Shown in pieces: positions 22,824 to 29,806 of a stretch of 29,806 bases of DNA; position 1 is the first letter of the stretch, and the number at the start of each line of letters is the position of its first letter. Source of the DNA: an uncultured bacterium (lineage in GTDB: Bacteria; Actinomycetota; Coriobacteriia; Coriobacteriales; Coriobacteriaceae); contig CAJMST010000024.1 of the NCBI GenBank assembly GCA_905216145.1, forward strand, positions 1 through 29,806, in the 5' to 3' direction. Position numbers and translations under genes: made by a program. Under the pieces are notes generated by a model. The model was given only the letters and a program-made list of their open reading frames with translations, was not told the origin of the DNA and made no database searches.

Positions 22824-25208
22824 CTACAGCGTCATGTTTGGATCGGCGTCGACGTCGAACGGCGAGATTTCACCTCGGTCGAATTTACGGCGAGCGACCT
22901 CCGCGATCATGGCTGCGTTATCGGTACAGGCAGACAAGGGCGGCACCGTTACGCGAATCCCCTGACGCCCAAGCTTCTTGATCATCATCTCGCGCAGATG
23001 CGGGTTGGCCGAGACGCCGCCACCGATGCAGTATTCCTTGCATCCGGTAGCGTGCAATGCGTTTTTGGCCTTCTTGTACTGCACGTCAAAGACAGCTGCC
23101 TCAAACGAAGCTGCCAGATCGGGCAGGTGAATCGTGCGCCCGGCCTTGGTCTCCTGTTCAATGTAGAGCGTCACAGCGGTTTTAAGGCCCGAAAGCGAGA
23201 AGCGGTAGTCACCCCTGCTGTTAAGCGCTCGGGGGAAATCGATCGCCTTGGGGTTGCCCGTCTCGGCCAGCTTGGAGATGATGGGGCCACCGGGATAGCC
23301 CAGACCCAGCGCCTTGGCTACCTTGTCGAAGGCCTCGCCCACGGCGTCGTCGAGCGTCTCACCGAGCACCTCGTAGTCGCCCCACGCCTTCACGTGCACG
23401 AGCATGGTGTGCCCGCCCGAGACAAGCGTGAAGATGAACGGCGGCTTGAGATCGGGCTGTGCCAGCAAGTTGGCAAACAGATGACCCTCAAGATGGTTGA
23501 CGCACACGAGCGGCTTGCCGGCAGCGTAGGCAAAGCCCTTGGCGAAGGCGACGCCAACCACGAGCGCGCCCACCAGGCCCGGACCCTGCGTCACGCCCAC
23601 GGCGGCAAGCTCACTTGGTGCAATGGCTCCGCCCGTAAGGCCCAGCGATGCTGCGGCATCCTCGAGCGCCGCATCCACGACACTCACAATCACCTCAACG
23701 TGCTTGCGCGAGGCGATTTCGGGCACCACGCCGCCAAAACGGGCATGGAAATCAATCTGCGTCGACACCTGGTTGGCCAGCATATTGCCATCCGCATCGA
23801 TAATCGCCACGGCCGTCTCGTCGCAGGAACTCTCGATAGCGAGCACTAGGCGGCGGCGTTCAATTTCGGCACGCTCCCCCTCGGAGCGCCCGGGCGCAGG
23901 CAGCGGCCATACGCGCTGCTCTGCCGCCGTCGGCTCGGGCGAAGCATTGTCGACCGGAAGCACGAGGGGCAGCGGGGCCGTCATGACGATGGCATCCTTG
24001 CCGGCACCATAGTAGCCGCGGCGCCGTCCTGCCTCGGTAAAGCCCAGAGCGTTATAAAGCGCGATCGCTCCCTCGTTGCCGTCCTCGACCTCGAGCGAAG
24101 CCGTGGTGCAGCCGAGCATCTGGGCATCATAGCTCACATGCGACAGCAGCTTGCGGGCAATGCCCTCACGGCGATGTGCCGGGTCGACGGCGACATCCAG
24201 AATCTGCACATCACCGTCCACGACCATACCGCCGGCAAGGCCCAGTAGCTTGCCGTCGTCGTGTGCCACCCACCAACTACGCGGCGCAGCGACGTCCTCG
24301 CCCAGTTCGGACAGGAACATGCCCGGCGTCCACGCCTCGTGTCCGGCACCTTCAAAGCAGGCAGCCTCCAGCGCGCTCGCGCCCTCGGCATCCGCCGCGC
24401 CCATGGGACGGAACTGCAGATGACGACCGGCGAGCTCATCGGCAACGCCCGTAATTTCGCTCTGCGCACTCTCGGCAAGACCAAGACGCTTGCGCTCGTT
24501 TTCCTCGGCATCCGAAAGGCGCGTGTAAATCGGCAGAACGCGGGCCGGATCGCCGTCACCCGCAGCGTGCGCGAGCAGCAAGCCCTCGCCCGAAGGCCAC
24601 CACAGGTCGCGGTCCACGCAGCGGGCGGTCTCGTCCTCACCCAGCAGCTTGCCATAGCGCACGAGACCGTCACCGGTCAGCTGAACCTGGTCCCAGTCCG
24701 CTGCTTGGCGCCACTCATCGAGCGCCACGGCGGCCTTGACCACGTGTTCGCGCTCAAATTGACGCTCGGGACCCTCATCGACCAGCATATACAGCGCCGG
24801 ATATACCTCACCGCGCATAGCATCGGCCAAGATACCAAGCTTGCCGCGCACGCCAGCCTTCCACGCCGTCCAAGCGCAAGCATCGAGCGTCGACACGCCC
24901 AGCAGCGGAACATTGGCACCACGCGCGAGGCCCTTGGCAGTGGAGATGCCGATGCGCACACCCGTAAAGGACCCCGGGCCGCGGCCGACCACATAGCAAC
25001 CAACATCGCTGCGATCCAGACCGGCTTGAGCCAGCACGCCATCAACGGTATTCACGAGCTCAACGTTGGCGTGACGGCGACACATGTGGTCGCCACTCAC
25101 GAGCTTCGTCTCGCCCGTCTGTCCATCAATCCAGCTTGCCGCGCAGGCAAGCATGTCGGTCGAGGTATCGAGCGCCACCACCAGCGCGTTGTCGTTATGC
25201 AAGCTCAT
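22824..25208 (-). CDS. TsaB-RimI-TsaD triple fusion (t6A tRNA modification and N-acetyltransferase)
   Basis: A 794-residue fusion of three normally separate proteins. Residues 1-240 are TsaB (VALDTSTDML, GRGPGSFTGVRIG), the scaffold partner of TsaD. About 260-412 are a RimI-type GNAT acetyltransferase (DVAVDPAHRREGIARKLL, LEVEDGNEGAIALYNALGF). About 453-794 are TsaD, with ESSCDETAVAIID, metal-binding NHLEGH (571-576), SGGHT and GGGVSANPHL. TsaD with TsaB and TsaE transfers the threonylcarbamoyl group to A37 of ANN-decoding tRNAs. ATG 25208 is preferred over an in-frame TTG at 25226. It overlaps the tsaE end by 14 bases, so the genes are coupled. Last gene of the long operon. TsaC, which makes the threonylcarbamoyl-AMP, is not in the window. 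Confidence 0.93.
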   Translation of the reverse strand: MSLHNDNALVVALDTSTDMLACAASWIDGQTGETKLVSGDHMCRRHANVELVNTVDGVLAQAGLDRSDVGCYVVGRGPGSFTGVRIGISTAKGLARGANVPLLGVSTLDACAWTAWKAGVRGKLGILADAMRGEVYPALYMLVDEGPERQFEREHVVKAAVALDEWRQAADWDQVQLTGDGLVRYGKLLGEDETARCVDRDLWWPSGEGLLLAHAAGDGDPARVLPIYTRLSDAEENERKRLGLAESAQSEITGVADELAGRHLQFRPMGAADAEGASALEAACFEGAGHEAWTPGMFLSELGEDVAAPRSWWVAHDDGKLLGLAGGMVVDGDVQILDVAVDPAHRREGIARKLLSHVSYDAQMLGCTTASLEVEDGNEGAIALYNALGFTEAGRRRGYYGAGKDAIVMTAPLPLVLPVDNASPEPTAAEQRVWPLPAPGRSEGERAEIERRRLVLAIESSCDETAVAIIDADGNMLANQVSTQIDFHARFGGVVPEIASRKHVEVIVSVVDAALEDAAASLGLTGGAIAPSELAAVGVTQGPGLVGALVVGVAFAKGFAYAAGKPLVCVNHLEGHLFANLLAQPDLKPPFIFTLVSGGHTMLVHVKAWGDYEVLGETLDDAVGEAFDKVAKALGLGYPGGPIISKLAETGNPKAIDFPRALNSRGDYRFSLSGLKTAVTLYIEQETKAGRTIHLPDLAASFEAAVFDVQYKKAKNALHATGCKEYCIGGGVSANPHLREMMIKKLGRQGIRVTVPPLSACTDNAAMIAEVARRKFDRGEISPFDVDADPNMTL

Positions 25209-25701
25209 CTTGTACAGCCTTATCAATCAAATGGGAAAGCTCCATTGCGCGGTCACCGTGCGCCTCAAGCGTTATCGTTCGCACATCGCTGTCGCCCTCA
25301 TCACGCTTGAGCGTCACCGAAAGATACTCATCCGTCAGCTCGTCCTGGAATTGTTCGCCCCATTCCAGCAGGCAAGCACCCTCATAGCCCAGCACATCGA
25401 AAATGCCCGTATCCTCGAGCTCGTAAGCATGCTCCAGGCGGTATAGATCAAAGTGAAACAGCGGAATACGACCTTGATCGTGAACGGCCATGAGCGCAAA
25501 CGTAGGGCTCGTAACCATATGCCCATCGCCCAGCCCGCGCGAGACGCCCTTGGTAAAGTGAGTTTTGCCCACTCCCAGGCCACCGGTCAGGATGAGCACA
25601 TCGCCGTCCTCAAGGCACGGTGCAATTAGCTCGCCAAAGTACTCCGTATCGGCAGCGCAAGTCGTTTTGTAAGTACCTACCCCCAGGCGCTCCAGGGACA
25701 T
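25195..25701 (-). CDS. tsaE: TsaE, ATPase of the threonylcarbamoyl-adenosine complex
   Basis: A small P-loop ATPase needed for t6A formation in bacteria; it binds and resets the TsaB-TsaD dimer. The 168-residue protein has Walker A GGLGVGKT (40-47), the family motif SPTFALM, then HFDLYRL and LLEWGE. It lies directly before and overlaps the TsaB-RimI-TsaD fusion, so the whole bacterial t6A transfer complex except TsaC is produced from adjacent genes. The gap to the preceding glycosylase gene is 12 bases. Confidence 0.95.
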   Translation of the reverse strand: MSLERLGVGTYKTTCAADTEYFGELIAPCLEDGDVLILTGGLGVGKTHFTKGVSRGLGDGHMVTSPTFALMAVHDQGRIPLFHFDLYRLEHAYELEDTGIFDVLGYEGACLLEWGEQFQDELTDEYLSVTLKRDEGDSDVRTITLEAHGDRAMELSHLIDKAVQDELA

Positions 25702-25713
25702 ATATGCTCCTTA

Positions 25714-26334
25714 TTATTCCGAGGCGTCCTCTGGTGCGGGATGTCGCTCCAGATAATCGCCCAGCATCTTAAAGTCTTCCTCCAGCAGCTCCTGCCACGC
25801 CGGATTGCGCAGCGCTGCTGCCGGATGGAACGTGGGCATTACTACAAAATGCCCCATCTGGTGGAACCTGCCGCGCAGCTTAGTAATGCCAATCTCGGTC
25901 TTAAGCACAAAGTGCGTCGCGGGGTTGCCGAGCGTCACGATAATATCGGGCCAGATGCTTCGAATCTGCTCACGCAAAAACGGCGAGCAAGCCAGCACTT
26001 CCTCGGGACGCGGATTGCGGTTTCCCGGCGGGCGGCACTTAAGCACGTTGGCAATGTAGACGTCTTCGCGTTTGAGGCCCGCCAGCGACAAAATGCCGTT
26101 GAGGTCCTCGCCTGCCGCCCCCACAAAGGGCTCGCCCTGCAAATCCTCATTGCGGCCCGGCGCCTCACCAATAAACATCACGCGAGCGCGGGGGTTTCCC
26201 ACGCCAAACACGATATTGTGACGCGACTGGTAGAGCTGGCAGAGGTGACAATCGCCCAGAACGGCCTCAATTTCCTCGAGTGCGACCTCACGTGGTGCCT
26301 GATGGGTATGGCCGGGGATGTGCATGACGCCCAT
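25714..26334 (-). CDS. Uracil-DNA glycosylase, family 4 (4Fe-4S type)
   Basis: It removes uracil from DNA that arises by cytosine deamination, the first step of base-excision repair. The 206-residue protein has the four iron-sulfur cysteines of family 4 (C29, C32, C100, C116, within DCHLCQLY and LKCRPPGNRNPRPEEVLAC). The catalytic/uracil-binding motif is GEAPGRNED (57-65) and the C-terminal motif is PTFHPAA. ATG 26334 follows AGGAG; a second ATG three codons on is possible. It is embedded in the operon between alr and tsaE with gaps of 8 and 12 bases. Confidence 0.93.
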   Translation of the reverse strand: MGVMHIPGHTHQAPREVALEEIEAVLGDCHLCQLYQSRHNIVFGVGNPRARVMFIGEAPGRNEDLQGEPFVGAAGEDLNGILSLAGLKREDVYIANVLKCRPPGNRNPRPEEVLACSPFLREQIRSIWPDIIVTLGNPATHFVLKTEIGITKLRGRFHQMGHFVVMPTFHPAAALRNPAWQELLEEDFKMLGDYLERHPAPEDASE

Positions 26335-26342
26335 AGCGGCTC

Positions 26343-27488
26343 CTACACGTAGACCTTGTCGAGACGCATGCCAAAGCCGCAGGCGACCTCGTAGTTAATC
26401 GTTCCGCGCAGTCGGGCCATCTCGTCCATAGTGATCTCGGCATCGCCATCGCGGCCGACAATGATCATCTCGTCACCATACTCGGCCTCGGGAATCTCGT
26501 GTGCCGGGTTGGACTGAATGGCGACCATAAACTGGTCCATGCAGATATTGCCAACCTGATGCACGCGCTCGCCGCGATACAGCACATCCATACGATTGGA
26601 AAGCGTGCGCGATAGGCCATCGGCATAACCGATCGGCAGCGTGCAGATCTGAACGCGCGTACGCGGTACGCGGTAGGTAAAACCGTAGCCCACGCCCTCA
26701 CCCATCGCAGGGTGTGCCACGCGCGTCACACGCGCATGGACGCTCATAACGGGATCAAGCTGCATCACGCGGCCACTCAGCTCGCACGGCTGCATGCCAT
26801 ACAAGCCAACGCCGGCGCGGATCATATCAAAATGCATCGAGGGGTCGAGCATCGAGGACGGCGTGTTGGCGCAGTGCACGATACCGCACTCAAAACCCGC
26901 ATCCTTAATGGCCTGAACGGCCTCGGTAAAGCGCTGACACTGCAGCTTGTAGTCCCAGCCCGAAGGTTCATCGGCCGTGGCGAAGTGCGTAAATACGCCG
27001 TCGCACTGAATACCGCGATGGAAATTTATACCGCGGACAAAGTCGAGCACCTGCGTGTAGTGAACGCCGATACGATTCATGCCCGTCTCGATGGCGAGAT
27101 GATACTTGCCCACTTTGCCCGCCGCGACGGCACATTCGCCATACGCAAGAGCAAAGTCAGACGTATAGACCGAGGGCATGATATCAAACTCGAGCAACGT
27201 CGGAATGGCCTCGATAGGCGGCTCGCTTAGGATGAGGATGGGTTTCGTAATCCCGCCCTGTCGGAGCTCAACGCCCTCGTTAACCGTCGCCACGGCAAAC
27301 ATGTCGGCACCGGCCGAATACATGATCTTGGCGCACTCAACAGCTCCATGACCATAAGCATCGGCCTTGACCACGCAGCACAGGCGCTGACGTGGATTCA
27401 GCAAGTTCTTATAGGCCCTCGTGTTGCGACGGAGCGCCCCGCGGTCGATCTCGACCCAGGACCAGCGCGTCAAATCGGCTTTATTCAT
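26343..27488 (-). CDS. alr: Alanine racemase
   Basis: A PLP enzyme interconverting L- and D-alanine for peptidoglycan. The 381-residue protein has the cofactor lysine K41 in VVKADAYGHG, the catalytic tyrosine region GVGYGFTYR and the conserved IGYADGLSR and GNICMDQFM. Length and both domains (TIM barrel then beta domain) are normal. It starts two bases after nnr stops and is followed after eight bases by the glycosylase gene, so it is clearly co-transcribed. Confidence 0.96.
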   Translation of the reverse strand: MNKADLTRWSWVEIDRGALRRNTRAYKNLLNPRQRLCCVVKADAYGHGAVECAKIMYSAGADMFAVATVNEGVELRQGGITKPILILSEPPIEAIPTLLEFDIMPSVYTSDFALAYGECAVAAGKVGKYHLAIETGMNRIGVHYTQVLDFVRGINFHRGIQCDGVFTHFATADEPSGWDYKLQCQRFTEAVQAIKDAGFECGIVHCANTPSSMLDPSMHFDMIRAGVGLYGMQPCELSGRVMQLDPVMSVHARVTRVAHPAMGEGVGYGFTYRVPRTRVQICTLPIGYADGLSRTLSNRMDVLYRGERVHQVGNICMDQFMVAIQSNPAHEIPEAEYGDEMIIVGRDGDAEITMDEMARLRGTINYEVACGFGMRLDKVYV

Positions 27489-27490
27489 GA

Positions 27491-29107
27491 TTAGTCATCC
27501 GACCCTTCGTCCATGATTCCCAGGTCTTCGAGCGCATCCTTTGCCGCCAGTTCCATGGCAGGACCGATCAAGTCGATAAGATCGGTAGCGATAACGCTCT
27601 TCTCACCATACTCCGTCGCCGCGGCAAAACCGGCGTAGCTGTGAAGTGCGACGGCGTACGAATACAGCAACTCCCAACGATCCATCTCGTCGCGCATGGT
27701 GGCAAGCGTGCCGGCCAAAATACCCGCGAGAACATCACCCGAACCGGCAGTTGCCAGAGAAGCCGGACCCGAGAGCGGCAACAGCACGCGCTCAACGCCA
27801 CAGATAGCCGTCGTCGGCCCCTTGGCAATGACCACCAGATTGTCAGAGCCTGCAGCCCAGACAACCTTCTGCGCGGCTGCAATCGCGGTACCAAGGTCGT
27901 TCACCTCGTCACCGGCAACCAGACGCGAAAGCTCACGATAGTGCGGCGTCATAACCAACGGCTGCTCGCGACGATACATCTCGGGATTACTATCAATACC
28001 GTCAATGGCAATCTTAGCAAGGCAGTTGAGTGCATCGGCGTCCAAAATAAGCGGTACATCAAGCTCGAGCAAGCCCGAAACCACCTGCATAGCGCCGGCA
28101 GATGTCGTCATACCGGGACCGCACAGTACACAGCTGTACTTCTTTGCAATCTCGCACACAGTCATGCGCGCAGCGGCGCCAAAGGAGCCGCGGGAATCAG
28201 ACGGAATAGCAAAGACGGGAATCGAAGGAAGTGCCATGCGAATAAGATTGGCGCAGGCGTCAGGAGCCGCGACTGCCACGTAACCAGCACCCGCGCGAGC
28301 TGCAGACTTGGCCGCCATAATGGCAGCACCAGGATATTGCGCAGATCCGGCGACAATAAGCACAGAGCCACGGGAATACTTATCGATATTCGTAGGTAGT
28401 GGAGCAAAGTAATCAACTAAGTCACCGGGCTCGACAATCTCGGCGGCGTGGTCGACATCATCGATGACCTCGTCAAGACGGTCGTAAAGATTGCCGCAGA
28501 TCAAATCGCCAGCATACTCAGGGCCATCAGCGCTATACAGACCAATCTTGGGCGCAATCATCGTCACCGTATGCTCGGCACGAATGCAGTCGTCATCAAC
28601 AACGCCCGTCTCGGCATTCAGGCCCGAGGGGACATCAATGGATACGACACAATCGGCGCATTCATTGACCGTAGGAATCCAGATGGAGAACGGCGCGCGC
28701 AAATTCCCGTGGAACCCGGTACCAAAAATGGCATCGACAACAACATCGGCCTTATCGATCAAAACCTCGAGTTCGTCACGCGAGGGGCCGACGCAAACGT
28801 GCACATCGCGGCCGGCAGTACGACGAGCAACATGACGTGCCAGAGCAGCAGGAATCTCATCCGGCTCAACAGGAGAAACGATATCCACGTCCACACCCTT
28901 ATGGCTCAGGATATCGGCGGCAACCCAACCGTCGCCGCCATTATTACCAAAACCGACCAGAACGAGAACCCGATCGGGATTGAGCTTCAAGACCTCGTTG
29001 GCGGCAAACTCACCCGCCAGCTCCATAAGCTCGGCCTTCGAAGTCCCTTCGCGTTCGATGATATCCTCGAGACGAACGACTTCTTCGGTACTCAAAACCG
29101 GTTTCAT
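27491..29107 (-). CDS. nnr: Bifunctional NAD(P)HX epimerase/dehydratase
   Basis: A metabolite-repair enzyme that restores hydrated NADH and NADPH. The N-terminal YjeF-type epimerase (about 1-215) has GFGNNGGDGWVAA (from 52), IFGTGFHG and IDVPSGLNAETG. The C-terminal ADP/ATP-dependent dehydratase (about 230-525) has GSAQYPGAAIMAAKSAARAG, TPHYRELSRL and the nucleotide-binding AGSGDVLAGI. At 538 residues it is the usual fused form. Its ATG directly follows the acpS stop (TAGATG), with AGGAG as ribosome site inside the acpS end. The acpS-nnr-alr order is common in Gram-positive bacteria. Confidence 0.95.
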   Translation of the reverse strand: MKPVLSTEEVVRLEDIIEREGTSKAELMELAGEFAANEVLKLNPDRVLVLVGFGNNGGDGWVAADILSHKGVDVDIVSPVEPDEIPAALARHVARRTAGRDVHVCVGPSRDELEVLIDKADVVVDAIFGTGFHGNLRAPFSIWIPTVNECADCVVSIDVPSGLNAETGVVDDDCIRAEHTVTMIAPKIGLYSADGPEYAGDLICGNLYDRLDEVIDDVDHAAEIVEPGDLVDYFAPLPTNIDKYSRGSVLIVAGSAQYPGAAIMAAKSAARAGAGYVAVAAPDACANLIRMALPSIPVFAIPSDSRGSFGAAARMTVCEIAKKYSCVLCGPGMTTSAGAMQVVSGLLELDVPLILDADALNCLAKIAIDGIDSNPEMYRREQPLVMTPHYRELSRLVAGDEVNDLGTAIAAAQKVVWAAGSDNLVVIAKGPTTAICGVERVLLPLSGPASLATAGSGDVLAGILAGTLATMRDEMDRWELLYSYAVALHSYAGFAAATEYGEKSVIATDLIDLIGPAMELAAKDALEDLGIMDEGSDD

Positions 29108-29647
29108 CTATGCTCCTAGCGTATCTTGCGAAGCATCGCCCAGGTGCTCCGTCAATGCTGAATTCTGCAGCTGCTCAAGCTCATCTAAAACAGAGCGAGC
29201 CTCTTTAAATGTCTGCGCTACGCGTTTCTTGGTACTCACCTTTTCCTCTTTTGGCTTAGGCCGAGCATCTTCGGTAATCGCGATGGCATTCGCAACGGCT
29301 AAGTCTCCTGTAAGCGTAATGGAAAGAGCGACCTCAACAACACCCAGCTCTTGAGCGATCTCGAGAGCACGGCCCGAAAGCAGCGCCTTCGGTTTGCCGA
29401 GTTTATCACGCGTAACCGAAACATCCTTGCGACCAACGCCTTGACTAAAACCCGTGCCGAGAGCTTTAAGTACCGCCTCGCGCGAAGCAAAGCGGCTGGC
29501 ATAGTGAGCAGCGGGACGCGATGATGCATCACAATACGCACGCTCTTCTTCGGTAAACACACGCCGAGCAAACGACGGCGTCTTTTCAAGAATTGATTTC
29601 ATACGGGAAATCTCGACGATATCAACGCCGATACCAGCTTCAGCCAT
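29108..29647 (-). CDS. acpS: Holo-[acyl-carrier-protein] synthase with C-terminal extension
   Basis: AcpS transfers the phosphopantetheine group from CoA to acyl carrier protein, activating fatty-acid synthesis. Motifs are GVDIVEISRM (7-16) and RFASREAVLKALGTG (52-66), followed by ALSITLTGDLAVANAIAI where relatives end. Normal AcpS proteins have about 120-130 residues; this one has 179, with an extra lysine/glutamate-rich tail of about 50 residues (PKPKEEKVSTKKRV). The tail looks helical and may be a linker or interaction segment. ATG 29647 with GGAGGTG is preferred over ATG 29659. First gene of the operon. Confidence 0.92.
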   Translation of the reverse strand: MAEAGIGVDIVEISRMKSILEKTPSFARRVFTEEERAYCDASSRPAAHYASRFASREAVLKALGTGFSQGVGRKDVSVTRDKLGKPKALLSGRALEIAQELGVVEVALSITLTGDLAVANAIAITEDARPKPKEEKVSTKKRVAQTFKEARSVLDELEQLQNSALTEHLGDASQDTLGA

Positions 29648-29676
29648 GTTCACCTCCATATCGCACAGACTAAGTT

Positions 29677-29706
29677 ATTGTAGCCCGTTCACAGAAGATG
29701 CGACAA
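29677..29706 (-). promoter_or_regulatory. Probable promoter of the acpS operon
   Basis: On the minus strand TTGTCG (29706-29701) and TACAAT (29682-29677) are separated by 18 bases, 29 bases before the acpS start. This is a good sigma-70-type promoter for the six-gene operon. Confidence 0.7.
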
Positions 29707-29756
29707 ACGAGGGTTATAAAACACAGCTACTATGTGAGACAAAAGCCCGTAAACGC

Positions 29757-29785
29757 AAAAAGGGGGAGGCCGCGAGGCCTCCCCC
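29757..29785 (-). terminator. Terminator of a gene beyond the right edge
   Basis: GGGGGAGGCC (29762-29771) and GGCCTCCCCC (29776-29785) form a perfect 10-bp stem with a four-base loop. On the minus strand it is followed by TTTTT, so it ends a minus-strand transcript coming from outside the window. Confidence 0.85.
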
Positions 29786-29806
29786 TTCTCAGTTCAAGCG
29801 TACGGC

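Overview
The window looks like chromosome of a gut actinobacterium of the class Coriobacteriia, most likely Collinsella. This is inferred from the high-GC coding style, the gene set (malQ/glgP, MsmX-type sugar ABC transporter, CstA, a TsaB-RimI-TsaD fusion) and my recollection of similar intergenic repeats in that genus. No rRNA or marker gene here proves the species.

Layout. 1-586 is a mobile-element graveyard: a frameshifted IS110-type transposase fragment abutting an IS21 IstB fragment on the other strand. 890-4791 (+) carries 4-alpha-glucanotransferase and alpha-glucan phosphorylase. 4893-5108 is a very regular array of six 15-bp repeats in alternating orientation. 5249-9614 (-) is a complete sugar ABC importer (Tat-type lipoprotein binding protein, two permeases, ATPase). 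9921-10640 (-) is a GntR/UTRA (TreR-like) repressor, divergent from a fusion of a PTS EIIC-EIIB permease with a HAD phosphatase (10870-13320, +). Four or five copies of a TTGTTTAAACAA-like palindrome lie in front of malQ, the ABC operon, the repressor and the PTS fusion, so this half of the window reads as one alpha-glucan/maltose utilisation regulon.

13434-15616 (+) holds a polyprenyl diphosphate synthase, a cytoplasmic protein with two peptidoglycan-binding domains, and tRNA-Gln(UUG) with duplicated copies of its 3' end next to it. 15919-17289 (-) is an AAA/DUF4143 ATPase with paired operators. 17747-19939 (-) is an orphan JetD-like (DUF2220/Toprim) protein with a very long disordered Arg-rich middle. 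20124-22013 (-) is CstA behind a long leader with an intrinsic terminator. 22824-29647 (-) is a tight housekeeping operon: acpS, nnr, alr, family-4 uracil-DNA glycosylase, tsaE and tsaB-rimI-tsaD. It covers ACP activation, NAD(P)HX repair, D-alanine supply, DNA repair and t6A tRNA modification.

The least explained content is intergenic. Two large foldback elements (22381-22533 and 22678-22810) share a nearly identical 69-nt core. Their outer arms are perfectly self-complementary (42 and 32 bp) but have different sequences, and the apical stem changes in a compensatory way. A half copy (17520-17579) and a second foldback type (17608-17707) sit after the JetD-like gene. With the alternating 15-bp array, these look like uncharacterised structured repeat families.
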